A stretch of 64,000 nt of DNA from UBA7374 sp049890275 (GTDB lineage: Bacteria > Verrucomicrobiota > Verrucomicrobiia > Opitutales > Coraliomargaritaceae), in assembly GCA_049890275.1 (NCBI GenBank), contig JBMHBT010000012.1, positions 1-64,000 of the forward strand, written 5' to 3'. The notes below the pieces were generated by a model. It had not been told where the DNA came from. It worked only from the letters and a program-made list of their open reading frames with translations, and searched no databases. Numbering within the stretch: position 1 is the stretch's first letter; every line of letters starts with the position of its first letter. Below, piece after piece: positions 32,846 through 41,219 of this stretch. The position numbers and the translations under genes were made by a program.

Positions 32846-34372
32846 GTGAAACTTGCCTTTTGTCTATTTGGGTTCGTCTTTTTCTCGGTCAGTACACTCT
32901 TTGCGCGAGCGGAGAAGCCAAACATCATCATCTTCTTGGTCGATGATATGGGCTTGATGGATTGCTCGGTACCCTTTCTCGCAAGTCCTGACGGACAGCC
33001 CATTGATTCTGAGCTCCATAAATTCTATCAGACACCTGCAATGGAGTCTTTGGCCAGCCGTGGGATTCGATTCAGCGATTTTTATGTTCACTCCGTTTGT
33101 TCGCCGACTCGTGTTTCTTTGATGACGGGGCAGAATTCTGCCCGTCATCGAACGACACAGTGGATCAACCCGACGGGTAAAACTAGGGATGGGCTCGACC
33201 CCATAGAGTGGAACTGGATGGGCCTGCAGTCCGCCGATGTGACCTTGCCGAGGCTCCTTCAAAATGCGGGCTACAAGACACTTTTTATTGGTAAAGCGCA
33301 CTTTGGCCCTATCGGTAGCGAAGGTGCAGACCCTTTGAATCTTGGCTTTGATGTCAATGTGGGTGGAACCTCTTGGGGTCGGCCGAAAAGTTACTACGGA
33401 CGGGATCATTTCGGGAATCATCCGAAGTACTTGGAAGAGGGAAACGAATTAACGCATCACATTCCGCATCTGGAGGAATATTACGCTGACGATTTGTTTC
33501 TCAGCGAAGCGCTCACCCGAGAGGCCATGATCGAAGTCGATCAGGCGATTGCCGAAGCGAAGCCGTTTTATCTGCAAATGTCGCATTACGCAGTACATTC
33601 TCCTTTTCAGCCGGATCCACGGTTTGCTCATCACTACGCGGCCTCCATGAAGAATCCAAAGCTGCAGGCCTATGCAACTTTGGTTGCCGGGATCGACCAA
33701 TCATTAGCTGATTTGTTGCACTACCTGGAAGAGCGGGGAGTCGCAGAGGATACCCTTATTTTCTTCCTCGGTGACAATGGATCAGATGCTCCAATGGGAG
33801 ACCCGAATGCGATTCGTTCGAGTGCGCCGCTTCGTGGAAAAAAAGCGACCCGATGGGAAGGCGGCATGCGGGTTCCTTTTATTGCCGCTTGGGCATTGCG
33901 CAACCCACAGAATCGATGGCAGCGAGAATTACCCATTCCGGCTGGATCCATAACTCCAGAGATGGGGGTTTGTTATGATTTGTTTCCAACGATCCTCGAC
34001 CTTTTGGATCTTCCTCTACCGAGTGGACATACTCTGGACGGGCAAAATCTACGTCAGCGTTTATTGGGGCAGAAAGAGAAGCAGTACCGTAATCGATTCC
34101 TCAACCATTACCCGCACAGGCATCGGAACAGTTATTTTACCAGTCTACGGGTCGATCAGTGGAAGCTGATTTATAACTACCAGCCGTCGAAGGAAATCCC
34201 CCGATATCAGTTGTACGATTTAAAGAAAGATCTGAGTGAATCGAACAACCTCGCTAAACTGTATCCAAAACAACTTCGGATCATGATGAAAACCCTAGTC
34301 GAGGAGCTCCTCTCGATGTCTGCACTCTATCCGGTAGATGCAGGGCAAGTGCTCGAGCCGGTCATCCCCTGA
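32846..34372 (+). CDS. Secreted family S1 sulfatase
   Basis: 508 residues from the GTG at 32846, which gives a proper signal peptide (KLAFCLFGFVFFSVSTLFARA). The longer start at 32777 would overlap the preceding gene by 19 bases and adds a polar stretch. Core: PNIIIFLVDDMGLMDC, signature C-S-P-T-R (Cys85) followed by VSLMTGQ, and second metal region FFLGDNGSDAPMGD. GKKATRWEGGMRVPFIAAW and YQLYDLKKDLSESNNLA match arylsulfatase A-like enzymes. It removes sulfate from a glycan or glycan fragment outside the cytoplasm. It ends the epimerase-DUF1080-ThuA-Gfo/Idh run. Confidence 0.92.
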   Translation: MKLAFCLFGFVFFSVSTLFARAEKPNIIIFLVDDMGLMDCSVPFLASPDGQPIDSELHKFYQTPAMESLASRGIRFSDFYVHSVCSPTRVSLMTGQNSARHRTTQWINPTGKTRDGLDPIEWNWMGLQSADVTLPRLLQNAGYKTLFIGKAHFGPIGSEGADPLNLGFDVNVGGTSWGRPKSYYGRDHFGNHPKYLEEGNELTHHIPHLEEYYADDLFLSEALTREAMIEVDQAIAEAKPFYLQMSHYAVHSPFQPDPRFAHHYAASMKNPKLQAYATLVAGIDQSLADLLHYLEERGVAEDTLIFFLGDNGSDAPMGDPNAIRSSAPLRGKKATRWEGGMRVPFIAAWALRNPQNRWQRELPIPAGSITPEMGVCYDLFPTILDLLDLPLPSGHTLDGQNLRQRLLGQKEKQYRNRFLNHYPHRHRNSYFTSLRVDQWKLIYNYQPSKEIPRYQLYDLKKDLSESNNLAKLYPKQLRIMMKTLVEELLSMSALYPVDAGQVLEPVIP

Positions 34373-34461
34373 TTGGAGACATAGCGGCTGCTGTGGGCCA
34401 ATAAAAAGCTCTGGGAGCGCCACATCGACTCCGCAAGGGCTGAAGAATCGATTGGGAGAGG

Positions 34462-35175
34462 CTACTGCGCGGCGCCAAAGACTTCCACTTCGATGTAGTG
34501 GTTCATATCGTTGGAGGTGTTGCCGTTGCTGTAGAGGCGTACATACTGTGCTTCGGTGTTTTTTGCGTCGATCAGTTTGCCGAAGCGGGATTCAACATAG
34601 GGCTTGTCGGTGCCCTTGCCCAGTTCGGAAGAGTTGTCGAAGTCATTGTTAAATAGCGTAGTCACACCCGAGGCAAAAGTAGCATCATTGGATACCTGAA
34701 CAATAACGTCGTGATAGGCACGTTTTTGGGAGTGGTAGTGCCAGATCCAAACAGCGGCCAGTGAAGCAGGCGCACCGAGGTCGATCTGCACCCACTGCGG
34801 GCCGTCCATCAGTTCTACAAAGTAACCTTCACCGGCATCCTTGTCTCCGTCGGTAATATAGGCGAGTTCTCCGATGATGGGAAAGTCATCGCTACCGCTG
34901 ACTTCTTTGCCGGCAGAAAGTAGTATCGTACCTTCTGGTACCTGTAGGGTGGGGGCTGCATTGGGAGCCTGCTCCAGATTAGCTACCTTGATTGGCTGCG
35001 GTGTGCCTTCAATCAGTTCCTGAGGGATCTCTGTTGTTAGGGCCACACGACCACCGGAGGCAGCCGTCGCAGGAGCAGATGTGGTTTCGCCTTCACTCGG
35101 AGCACTGCCTGAGTCACTGCAGGCAGAAAAGAGAAGTGCGCTCAAAGGGAGGAGGAAAAGGAGGGTGTTTTTCAT
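34462..35175 (-). CDS. Discoidin-like lipoprotein
   Basis: 237 residues from ATG 35175 (the open frame further upstream overlaps the next gene and is not conserved). Lipoprotein signal MKNTLLFLLPLSALLFSAC with the lipidated Cys at 19, then a Ser/Ala/Thr-rich linker. A beta-sandwich of F5/8 type C (discoidin)-like kind runs from ~70: DGPQWVQIDLGAPASLAAVW, YHDVIVQVSNDATF, AQYVRLYSNGN and a final YIEVEVFG. Such domains bind carbohydrate. Four bases after the Gfo/Idh/MocA gene, in a three-gene operon, so it may be a glycan-binding partner of that enzyme. Confidence 0.83.
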   Translation of the reverse strand: MKNTLLFLLPLSALLFSACSDSGSAPSEGETTSAPATAASGGRVALTTEIPQELIEGTPQPIKVANLEQAPNAAPTLQVPEGTILLSAGKEVSGSDDFPIIGELAYITDGDKDAGEGYFVELMDGPQWVQIDLGAPASLAAVWIWHYHSQKRAYHDVIVQVSNDATFASGVTTLFNNDFDNSSELGKGTDKPYVESRFGKLIDAKNTEAQYVRLYSNGNTSNDMNHYIEVEVFGAAQ

Positions 35176-35179
35176 GATA

Positions 35180-36559
35180 TCAAGTATGCAGGTGTTCGTC
35201 GGTGAATTGAATGATTTCTTTGTTTTCGGCTGCCGGGTTGACCCAGTAGATGGGTGCCTCTGATTCGAGCGCATGGCGCGCGTCGCAGGTTAATTTTGCT
35301 TCGCCACGGATGGCTTGGAGAAAGTTTTCGATGTGTGGCTGATGTGGTGGTTTATTCAGCCCGCCGGGTAGGGCGTACTTGTCGGGCGGAGCCGAGGCAT
35401 AGGATGCGATAGCATCACTCCCTCCGGCAGCGACTCCGGCTGCTTCTTTTTTCAGGATACCGCGACGTACCAATTCGTCCCACTTAGCGCCGTCTGCACC
35501 GGATTCCTTGTAGATATTGGTGTAGGCTTCACGCTCGGAAATTTCGATTGTACCGTCTGTACCCATGAAGGATTCATAGTAGCCTCCACCGGCGCTCGTT
35601 GTCGTCAACACCTGGTAGAAGGCGCGAGCGTTGCCCTGTGGAGTCTCGTAGTCGAAGACACACATGACGTTGTCGAAATGCTCACGGTCTTTGAAGTAGC
35701 TGCGTCCACCGGATGCCATGACCGATGTTGGACGGGCATCCAGATACCAGTTGAAGATGTCGATTTGGTGCGCACCGAGGTCAGAGATCGGGCCACCGGA
35801 CAGGCTCTTGTAGAGGCGCCAGTTGAGGAAGCGGTGCCGTAATTCTTCTTCGGTTAGCTGTTTGTCACTTCCCTGGTTGAAGCCGGCTTTTCGCAAAATA
35901 TCGGCCTTCGGGAGAATGGAGGGTTTAGAGACAATATCCTGAGAGGAACTGAGCGCACGATTCCATTGGCCATTCACATTGATGATTTGGCCGCAGATCT
36001 GATGCTTGTTGAGCAGTTCATCCAGCGTAAAGCGGTAGCGGGGGTTGCTTCGCCGCTGATGCCCGATCTGGCAGAGCTTGCCGGTGCGGTCCATCGCCTC
36101 CACCATACTGCGGGCCCCCTCCAGAGTGTTGGACATCATCTTTTCGCAATAAACGTGGCAACCCGCCTCCAGAGCCATGACCGTGTGCGGTGCATGCCAA
36201 AAATCGGGAGTCGAGATAAAGACGGCGTCGAGGTTCTCTTTTTCGAGCATTTCTTCGACGTCGAGGTAGCGCTTGATCTGGGTGTCAAAGCGCCCGCGGA
36301 TCGCTCCAAAAGTCCGACCCAGACGATCTTTCATAATATCGGCTGCGGCTACGTAGTGAATGCCGGGTATGTTGACCATGGCATTGAAGAGTACCTCGTG
36401 CTGTTTGCCGCAACCGATGAAGCCGACGCGGATATCATCACCCGAACCTTCTCTGTCGTTAGCACGGAGTATTGATGGAGCACCCAAGGCCAATCCGGCA
36501 CCCAAGCTGGTTTTTGCGAGGAAATCTCGACGGGAAATAGAGGGAAATTTTGTATCCAT
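35180..36559 (-). CDS. Tat-exported Gfo/Idh/MocA family oxidoreductase
   Basis: 459 residues. Twin-arginine signal SISRRDFLAKTSLGAGLALG. Rossmann part: IRVGFIGCGKQHEVLFNAM, YVAAADIMKDRLGRTF, AVFISTPDFWHAPHTVMALEAG and the E-K-M motif CHVYCEKMMSNTLEG (the family E-K-P changed to E-K-M). The C-terminal domain has GGPISDLGAHQIDIFNWYLDARPT. Probably acts in the periplasm on a sugar or sugar derivative with tightly bound NAD(P). In operon with a DoxX-like membrane protein (24 bases upstream) and a discoidin lipoprotein (4 bases downstream). The E-K-M change is the one oddity. Confidence 0.9.
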   Translation of the reverse strand: MDTKFPSISRRDFLAKTSLGAGLALGAPSILRANDREGSGDDIRVGFIGCGKQHEVLFNAMVNIPGIHYVAAADIMKDRLGRTFGAIRGRFDTQIKRYLDVEEMLEKENLDAVFISTPDFWHAPHTVMALEAGCHVYCEKMMSNTLEGARSMVEAMDRTGKLCQIGHQRRSNPRYRFTLDELLNKHQICGQIINVNGQWNRALSSSQDIVSKPSILPKADILRKAGFNQGSDKQLTEEELRHRFLNWRLYKSLSGGPISDLGAHQIDIFNWYLDARPTSVMASGGRSYFKDREHFDNVMCVFDYETPQGNARAFYQVLTTTSAGGGYYESFMGTDGTIEISEREAYTNIYKESGADGAKWDELVRRGILKKEAAGVAAGGSDAIASYASAPPDKYALPGGLNKPPHQPHIENFLQAIRGEAKLTCDARHALESEAPIYWVNPAAENKEIIQFTDEHLHT

Positions 36560-36583
36560 AAACGGTACAAACTTAGCAGCGAA

Positions 36584-37108
36584 CTACCACTTTTTCAAGA
36601 GCGTGAAGCGATTGTATTTGGAGAGCACAAGTGCGGCGACAACCATTAGGATATGAATCCCCAGCCAAGCGACGCCGTCACTTTGCTTAATGAGGATGAG
36701 GCCGAAAGTGAGACTTGTGTAGAGCAGACCCATGCCAAAGAGGGCGATTCGGGAGGCCAGGCCGACCAGCAAGGCAATCCCGAGGAGGATGAATGCTGGC
36801 CCGAGGATGATATTATACAGATCCAACCCCCATACGGGGATAAGCGGCTCACCGGCAAACTTGTCATAGAGAGCCGCGGGTACACCCTGATAGTTGGCGA
36901 TGGAGTATGCCTTTGTCGCAGTGCCCTCCGTCAGGCCGTAAGCATTGGGTGCACCGTCGATGAGGACATCGGTGGAGCCGCTGGACATGCCGGCAAATTT
37001 TTCGATGCCTGCTTGGATGGCGCGCATCGAGAGCCAGATTCGTAGGAGCAACGCACCCAAAGTATAACCGAGGTCGCTGCTGTTTGCGGGGTCTGAATCT
37101 TTCATCAT
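36584..37108 (-). CDS. DoxX-like four-helix membrane protein
   Basis: 174 residues with about four hydrophobic helices: YTLGALLLRIWLSMRAIQAG, LYNIILGPAFILLGIALLVG, LFGMGLLYTSLTFGLILIK and LGIHILMVVAALVLS. The first helix followed by GIEKFAG fits the DoxX family of small inner-membrane proteins. Some DoxX proteins are redox partners of quinone pools; others are of unknown role. First gene of the operon with Gfo/Idh/MocA and the discoidin lipoprotein. It may link a periplasmic oxidoreductase to the membrane, which is inference. Confidence 0.75.
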   Translation of the reverse strand: MMKDSDPANSSDLGYTLGALLLRIWLSMRAIQAGIEKFAGMSSGSTDVLIDGAPNAYGLTEGTATKAYSIANYQGVPAALYDKFAGEPLIPVWGLDLYNIILGPAFILLGIALLVGLASRIALFGMGLLYTSLTFGLILIKQSDGVAWLGIHILMVVAALVLSKYNRFTLLKKW

Positions 37109-37281
37109 AAGAGCTACAGATCCTTATCTTCCAGGTCTCCTACTTCAATAGCAAAATCGCTATCCTAAGACAGTGATCCTACCGCATGAACACTAAAATA
37201 CGAGCTGTTTAGCTTACGGTTTTTAGGGATTCAAAGGCTGTCTGCTTCAGTCACTGGCCCATCAAAGGAAGAGACGGATTT

Positions 37282-38793
37282 CTAATCTCTTGGGATGATT
37301 TGCAGGGATTGCAGGGCCTGCCGACTGATAGCTGCCTGATGCTCGGCCATTTGCGGATGGGTCAGGTCTTCGTCATAGGTGGGGATCATGCGTTTCATAC
37401 GTTCGTGCCCGGAGCTACTAGCCAGAGTTTCGGCAAAGCATTTTTGGATGACTTCAAGAATAATATGGGTTGAGACCGAGGCACCCGGTGAGGCGCCGAG
37501 CAGGGCGGACAAGCTGCGTTCGGCATCGGTTACTACTTCAGTGCCAAAGTGAACAATTCCGGCATCGCCGTCTTCTTTCTTAATCGCCTGTACGCGAATG
37601 CCCGCATCCATCAGTTTCCAGTCCTCCACTTGGGCATCGGGAAAGAAATTGCGCAGTTCCCTCATGCGGGTCTGCATGCTTTGGGTTCCCTGTTGGATGA
37701 GGTAGCGCACCAGTGGTATGTTGTGTAGGCCGACTTTAATCAGGGAAGCGATGTTGTCTGGGCGAATGGAGCTAGGCAGATCGAAGAGGCTGCCTTTCTC
37801 GTGGAGAAACTTGGTCGTCCATGCAGCATAGGGGCCGAAGAGCAGGGCTTTCTTACCGTTGATGATGCGGGTGTCTAAATGAGGGACGGCCATAGTGGGT
37901 GCGGCCCCCGGGGACATTCCATAGACTTTGGCGGTATGTTGCTCGACCAGTTCCGGTTTCTCCGAGATCAGCCACTGGCCCCCGATGGGGAAGCCGCCGA
38001 TTCCTTTGGCTTCCGGTATTCCCGATTTCTGGAGGAGGGGGAGGGAGCCGCCACCGGCACCGATGAAGACGAATTTGGCACTGTTGCGGATACGGCGCTT
38101 CCCTGCCAGATCCTCAATCTCGAGTTGCCAGCGTCCGTTGGTTTTCTGCAGGTCGGTCACCTTGTGCGAAGTGGCAAAGCCGCAGCCTTCCTGTTGACCC
38201 AACCAGTGGATGAGTTTTGTAGCTAGCGCGCCGAAGTTTACATCCGTGCCGTGGGGCATCCGAGTCATGGCCACCGGTTCGTCTTCGTCCCGGCCTTCAA
38301 GAATCAGCGGTGCCCACTCGCGGATCTTGTTCCGGTCTTCGGTGTATTCCATCTCTCGAAAGAAGTGGTGACGGCTCATCTGGCGATGACGGGAACGGAG
38401 GAAGTCGACTTGTTCTTGACCGTAGACAAAGCTGAGGTGGGGTACCGGATGGATAAAGTCTTTTGGCAGATCGATCATTCCGGTGCGCACTGCGTGCCCC
38501 CAAAATTGCAGGGAGTGCTCGAACTGGTGATAGATTTCGATCGCATTGGCCACATCGACTTCGCCGTCTGGTCCGTAGTCCGGCGTGTAACTGAGCTCGC
38601 AGAGCCCGGCGTGTCCGGTGCCGGCGTTGTGCCAGCCGTTGGAGGCTTCGAGTGAAAGTTCTTCGGTCAGCTCATAGAGTTGGATGCGCAGGCCGGGGTC
38701 CAATTCTTTGAGGGCCGCCCCGAGAGTTGCCGACATGATTCCACTGCCGATGAGGATGACGTCCGGGGCTTCAATGTGTTCATTGCTTTTCAT
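37282..38793 (-). CDS. mqo: Malate:quinone oxidoreductase Mqo
   Basis: 503 residues. FAD-binding VILIGSGIMSATLGAALKEL, EELSLEASNGWHNAGTGHAGLCELSYTP, FVYGQEQVDFLRSRH and PLLQKSGIPEAKGIGGFPIGGQWL are hallmark segments. The C-terminus has LSALLGASPGASVSTHIILEVI. It is a peripheral membrane enzyme oxidising malate to oxaloacetate and passing electrons to quinone. Its start overlaps the stop of the rhaB-type gene by 4 bases, so it is translated with a sugar-kinase operon, an unusual pairing. The cytosolic NAD enzyme Mdh is encoded nearby at 44272, so both routes are present. Confidence 0.95.
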   Translation of the reverse strand: MKSNEHIEAPDVILIGSGIMSATLGAALKELDPGLRIQLYELTEELSLEASNGWHNAGTGHAGLCELSYTPDYGPDGEVDVANAIEIYHQFEHSLQFWGHAVRTGMIDLPKDFIHPVPHLSFVYGQEQVDFLRSRHRQMSRHHFFREMEYTEDRNKIREWAPLILEGRDEDEPVAMTRMPHGTDVNFGALATKLIHWLGQQEGCGFATSHKVTDLQKTNGRWQLEIEDLAGKRRIRNSAKFVFIGAGGGSLPLLQKSGIPEAKGIGGFPIGGQWLISEKPELVEQHTAKVYGMSPGAAPTMAVPHLDTRIINGKKALLFGPYAAWTTKFLHEKGSLFDLPSSIRPDNIASLIKVGLHNIPLVRYLIQQGTQSMQTRMRELRNFFPDAQVEDWKLMDAGIRVQAIKKEDGDAGIVHFGTEVVTDAERSLSALLGASPGASVSTHIILEVIQKCFAETLASSSGHERMKRMIPTYDEDLTHPQMAEHQAAISRQALQSLQIIPRD

Positions 38794-40295
38794 TGCTTAC
38801 GACTGCACGCTCCCGTGCGGTTTTCGATCGCTTGAAAGGTTTCTTTCGCTGGCTCCCAGGAGTCTCTACCTTCGGGTTCGTAGATTTCGACCAGTGAGGA
38901 TTCGAGAACGATACGGCGGCCTTCGGCAAGATCTGTAATTTGGCCGTCGGCTAGCATTTGGGCGAGGATGTTACCCAAGCCGGTAGCCTCTACCGGACAG
39001 GCCGCGACTTTGACGCCGATGGCGTTGGCGGCAAACTGGTTGAGGAGCTTGTCCTGACAGCCGCCGCCGACGATATGAAGCGTCTCTGGTTTGTCTTCGG
39101 TGTAGCTAATGAGTTTCTCCCAGACCCTTGCATAGCGCAAAGCCAGGCTCTCGTAGATGCAGCGAATGATTTGACCGATGCTTTCGGGAACCGGTTGTCC
39201 GGTATCGCGGCAGAATGCCTGAATCTTTTCTGGCATCGCACCGGCCTCAATAAAACGCGGATCGTCGGGGTTGATCAAACTGCGGAACGGTTCGGCCTCT
39301 GCCGCCAGCGATGCCATTTTGCTGTAGGGCACATCTTCACCGTTCTGGAGCCAGCAACGTTTGGACTCCTGTATCAGCCAGAGCCCGCAGATGTTTTTCA
39401 AAAAACGAACGGTGTTGCCGACGCCGATTTCATTCGTGAAGGCATCGGCAAAGGATTGTTCATTGATTACAGGGCGGGAGAGTTCGAGCCCCATGAGGGA
39501 CCAGGTCCCGCTACTGAGGAATGCGGGAGTGGGTGATTGGCTCGGAACTGCGGCTACGGCACTGGCTGTATCGTGGCCTGCCACTGTGACGACTCGGACG
39601 TCCTTCAGCCCGGTTTCTTCGGCAACCTGTGTCAAGAGAGATCCCAGAACGGTGCCGGAATCGCTGATCTTCTTGAAGAGGCGTTTGGGCAAGCCGAGTT
39701 TTTCGATTAGTTCGTAGTCCCAGTTTCCGGTCGCTGGGTTGTAGAGCTGGGAGGTACTGGCAATGCTCCGCTCTTGCGTCTTTTGCCCAGTCAACCAGTA
39801 GCCCAGCAGGTCGGGGGTGAAGAGTAAGTCCTCCGCTTGTTCGAGTATGGAGTGATTGCCTTCCATTTCAGAAAGAAGCTGGAAGAGGGAATTAAAAAAC
39901 ATGAACTGGATGCCGGTGGATTGGTAGATCGACTCCTTCGGTACTTTTTTAAAGGCTGCCTCCATCATCCCTTCGGTACGGTTATCTCTGTATTGGTAGG
40001 GCAGACCGAGCAGATGGCCCTTTCGGTCGAGGAGGCCATAATCGACCCCCCAGGCGTCAATACCGATACTGACTGTGCGCTTTCCGTAGGTCTCGCCCAC
40101 GAGCTGGAGGCCTTCGAGGATGTTCTGATAGAGGCCGACAATGTTCCAGTGCCATCCACTTGGAAGCGCAACCGGCTTGTTCGCAAAACGGTTCATCTCG
40201 TGCAATTCGATGCGCTGGCCATCAAATTCTCCGGCGAGAACGCGTCCACTGCCAGCACCGAGATCAACGGCTATATAGACTTTGTTTGCGCTCAT
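38790..40295 (-). CDS. rhaB: Rhamnulokinase-like FGGY sugar kinase
   Basis: 501 residues. The RhaB-type start is YIAVDLGAGSGRVLAGEFDG, with WHWNIVGLYQNILEG and VSIGIDAWGVDYGLLDRKGHLL. Central TAGHDTASAVAAVP and FLSSGTWSLMGLEL form the ATP site, and LHIVGGGCQDKLLNQFAA near the C-terminus is the adenosine-binding motif. The enzyme phosphorylates L-rhamnulose (or L-fuculose) at C1. As no rhamnose isomerase is in the window but fucI is, it may also serve fuculose. Between the DeoR-type regulator (35 bases upstream) and mqo (4-base overlap). Confidence 0.9.
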   Translation of the reverse strand: MSANKVYIAVDLGAGSGRVLAGEFDGQRIELHEMNRFANKPVALPSGWHWNIVGLYQNILEGLQLVGETYGKRTVSIGIDAWGVDYGLLDRKGHLLGLPYQYRDNRTEGMMEAAFKKVPKESIYQSTGIQFMFFNSLFQLLSEMEGNHSILEQAEDLLFTPDLLGYWLTGQKTQERSIASTSQLYNPATGNWDYELIEKLGLPKRLFKKISDSGTVLGSLLTQVAEETGLKDVRVVTVAGHDTASAVAAVPSQSPTPAFLSSGTWSLMGLELSRPVINEQSFADAFTNEIGVGNTVRFLKNICGLWLIQESKRCWLQNGEDVPYSKMASLAAEAEPFRSLINPDDPRFIEAGAMPEKIQAFCRDTGQPVPESIGQIIRCIYESLALRYARVWEKLISYTEDKPETLHIVGGGCQDKLLNQFAANAIGVKVAACPVEATGLGNILAQMLADGQITDLAEGRRIVLESSLVEIYEPEGRDSWEPAKETFQAIENRTGACSRKQ

Positions 40296-40330
40296 GAGAT
40301 ACTTTTTAGTGCATTACGGTTGTTTCGAGT

Positions 40331-41092
40331 TCACTCCGCGATCGTCAGTTGCAGGCCCATCGCCCGCATCTCTTCTGCAAGTTCCGAATGAATCCCCCTG
40401 TCGGTGATGACATGGTCGATTTCTTTGACTCCGGCAAAGAAGTACTCCGAGCATTGGTTGAACTTACTCGAATCGACCAGGAGGACCACCTCGTCGGCGT
40501 ACTCCAGCAAGCGCTCTTTAAAGGCGGCCTGCTGCTCAAAGCCTTCACTCGCTCCCCGCTTGGTATCAAAGCCAATACAGGAAACAAACGCAGTGTGAAC
40601 ATGATGGCGGCGGAGGGTTTCCGTACTGTCGACCCCGACAAAGGTATGTGTTTTGGGGTGGTAGCTGCCTCCGGTTGAAATCACTTGTACGTTTTGCAGA
40701 GTCACCAGTTGTTGCAGGACCGCAAAGGCGTTGGTCACAACTCGGTAGGGAAGGTCGGGAAGGGTGGAGACGAGGGCAAAAGCAGTGGTGCTGCTGTCAA
40801 AGGCGTAGGTTTTACCCGGTTCAACCCACTCTGCAGCAGCTTGCGCGATAGCCTTCTTCCTCTCTGTATTCAAGCTACTCCGCTCACTGTAGGATTGCAG
40901 CCTTGGGCGTCCGCTCCGACTGCAGGCGCCGCCGTGGATGCGGGTGAGCTGGTTATTGTCGGCCAGTATCTGCAGGTCCCGGCGGATCGTTTCATCCGTA
41001 ACGGAAAATTTTTCTGCCAGATCGATTGTTCGCAGCGTACCTCGGTCCTCTAGCTGACTTAAGATGTAGTTCTGTCGTTCTTGAGCGAGCAT
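40331..41092 (-). CDS. DeoR family transcriptional regulator
   Basis: 253 residues. N-terminal winged helix: AQERQNYILSQLEDRGTLRTIDLAEKFSVTDETIRRDLQIL, with the typical HGGA hinge (LTRIHGGACS). The C-terminal ISOCOT-type sensor domain has YAFDSSTTAFALVSTLP, VISTGGSYHPKTHTFVG, AFVSCIGFDTKRGASEG and VVLLVDSSKFNQ. Regulators of this kind sense phosphorylated sugars and repress sugar operons. Divergent from the aldolase-dehydrogenase gene; 35 bases upstream of rhaB. It probably controls both directions via the AT-rich repeats at 41133-41210. Confidence 0.92.
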   Translation of the reverse strand: MLAQERQNYILSQLEDRGTLRTIDLAEKFSVTDETIRRDLQILADNNQLTRIHGGACSRSGRPRLQSYSERSSLNTERKKAIAQAAAEWVEPGKTYAFDSSTTAFALVSTLPDLPYRVVTNAFAVLQQLVTLQNVQVISTGGSYHPKTHTFVGVDSTETLRRHHVHTAFVSCIGFDTKRGASEGFEQQAAFKERLLEYADEVVLLVDSSKFNQCSEYFFAGVKEIDHVITDRGIHSELAEEMRAMGLQLTIAE

Positions 41093-41132
41093 GACGACAA
41101 CTTCTCATTGGATGTGGATTTTAGCAAGTTTT

Positions 41133-41210
41133 ATGTTGTTTTATTTTGTTATTATTGGATTAATCTTTGTTTTTAGGTAAACTTCCATATAAAACAAAAA
41201 TAATCAACAT
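41133..41210. promoter_or_regulatory. Candidate DeoR operator: long AT-rich inverted repeat
   Basis: ATGTTGTTTTATTTTGTT (41133-41150) and AACAAAAATAATCAACAT (41193-41210) are inverted copies matching at 15 of 18 positions, with centres 60 bp apart. They lie in the 127-base control region between the divergent DeoR gene and the aldolase-dehydrogenase gene. The pattern suits a looping repressor with two operators. Confidence 0.45.
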
Positions 41211-41219
41211 TTTTGAATC

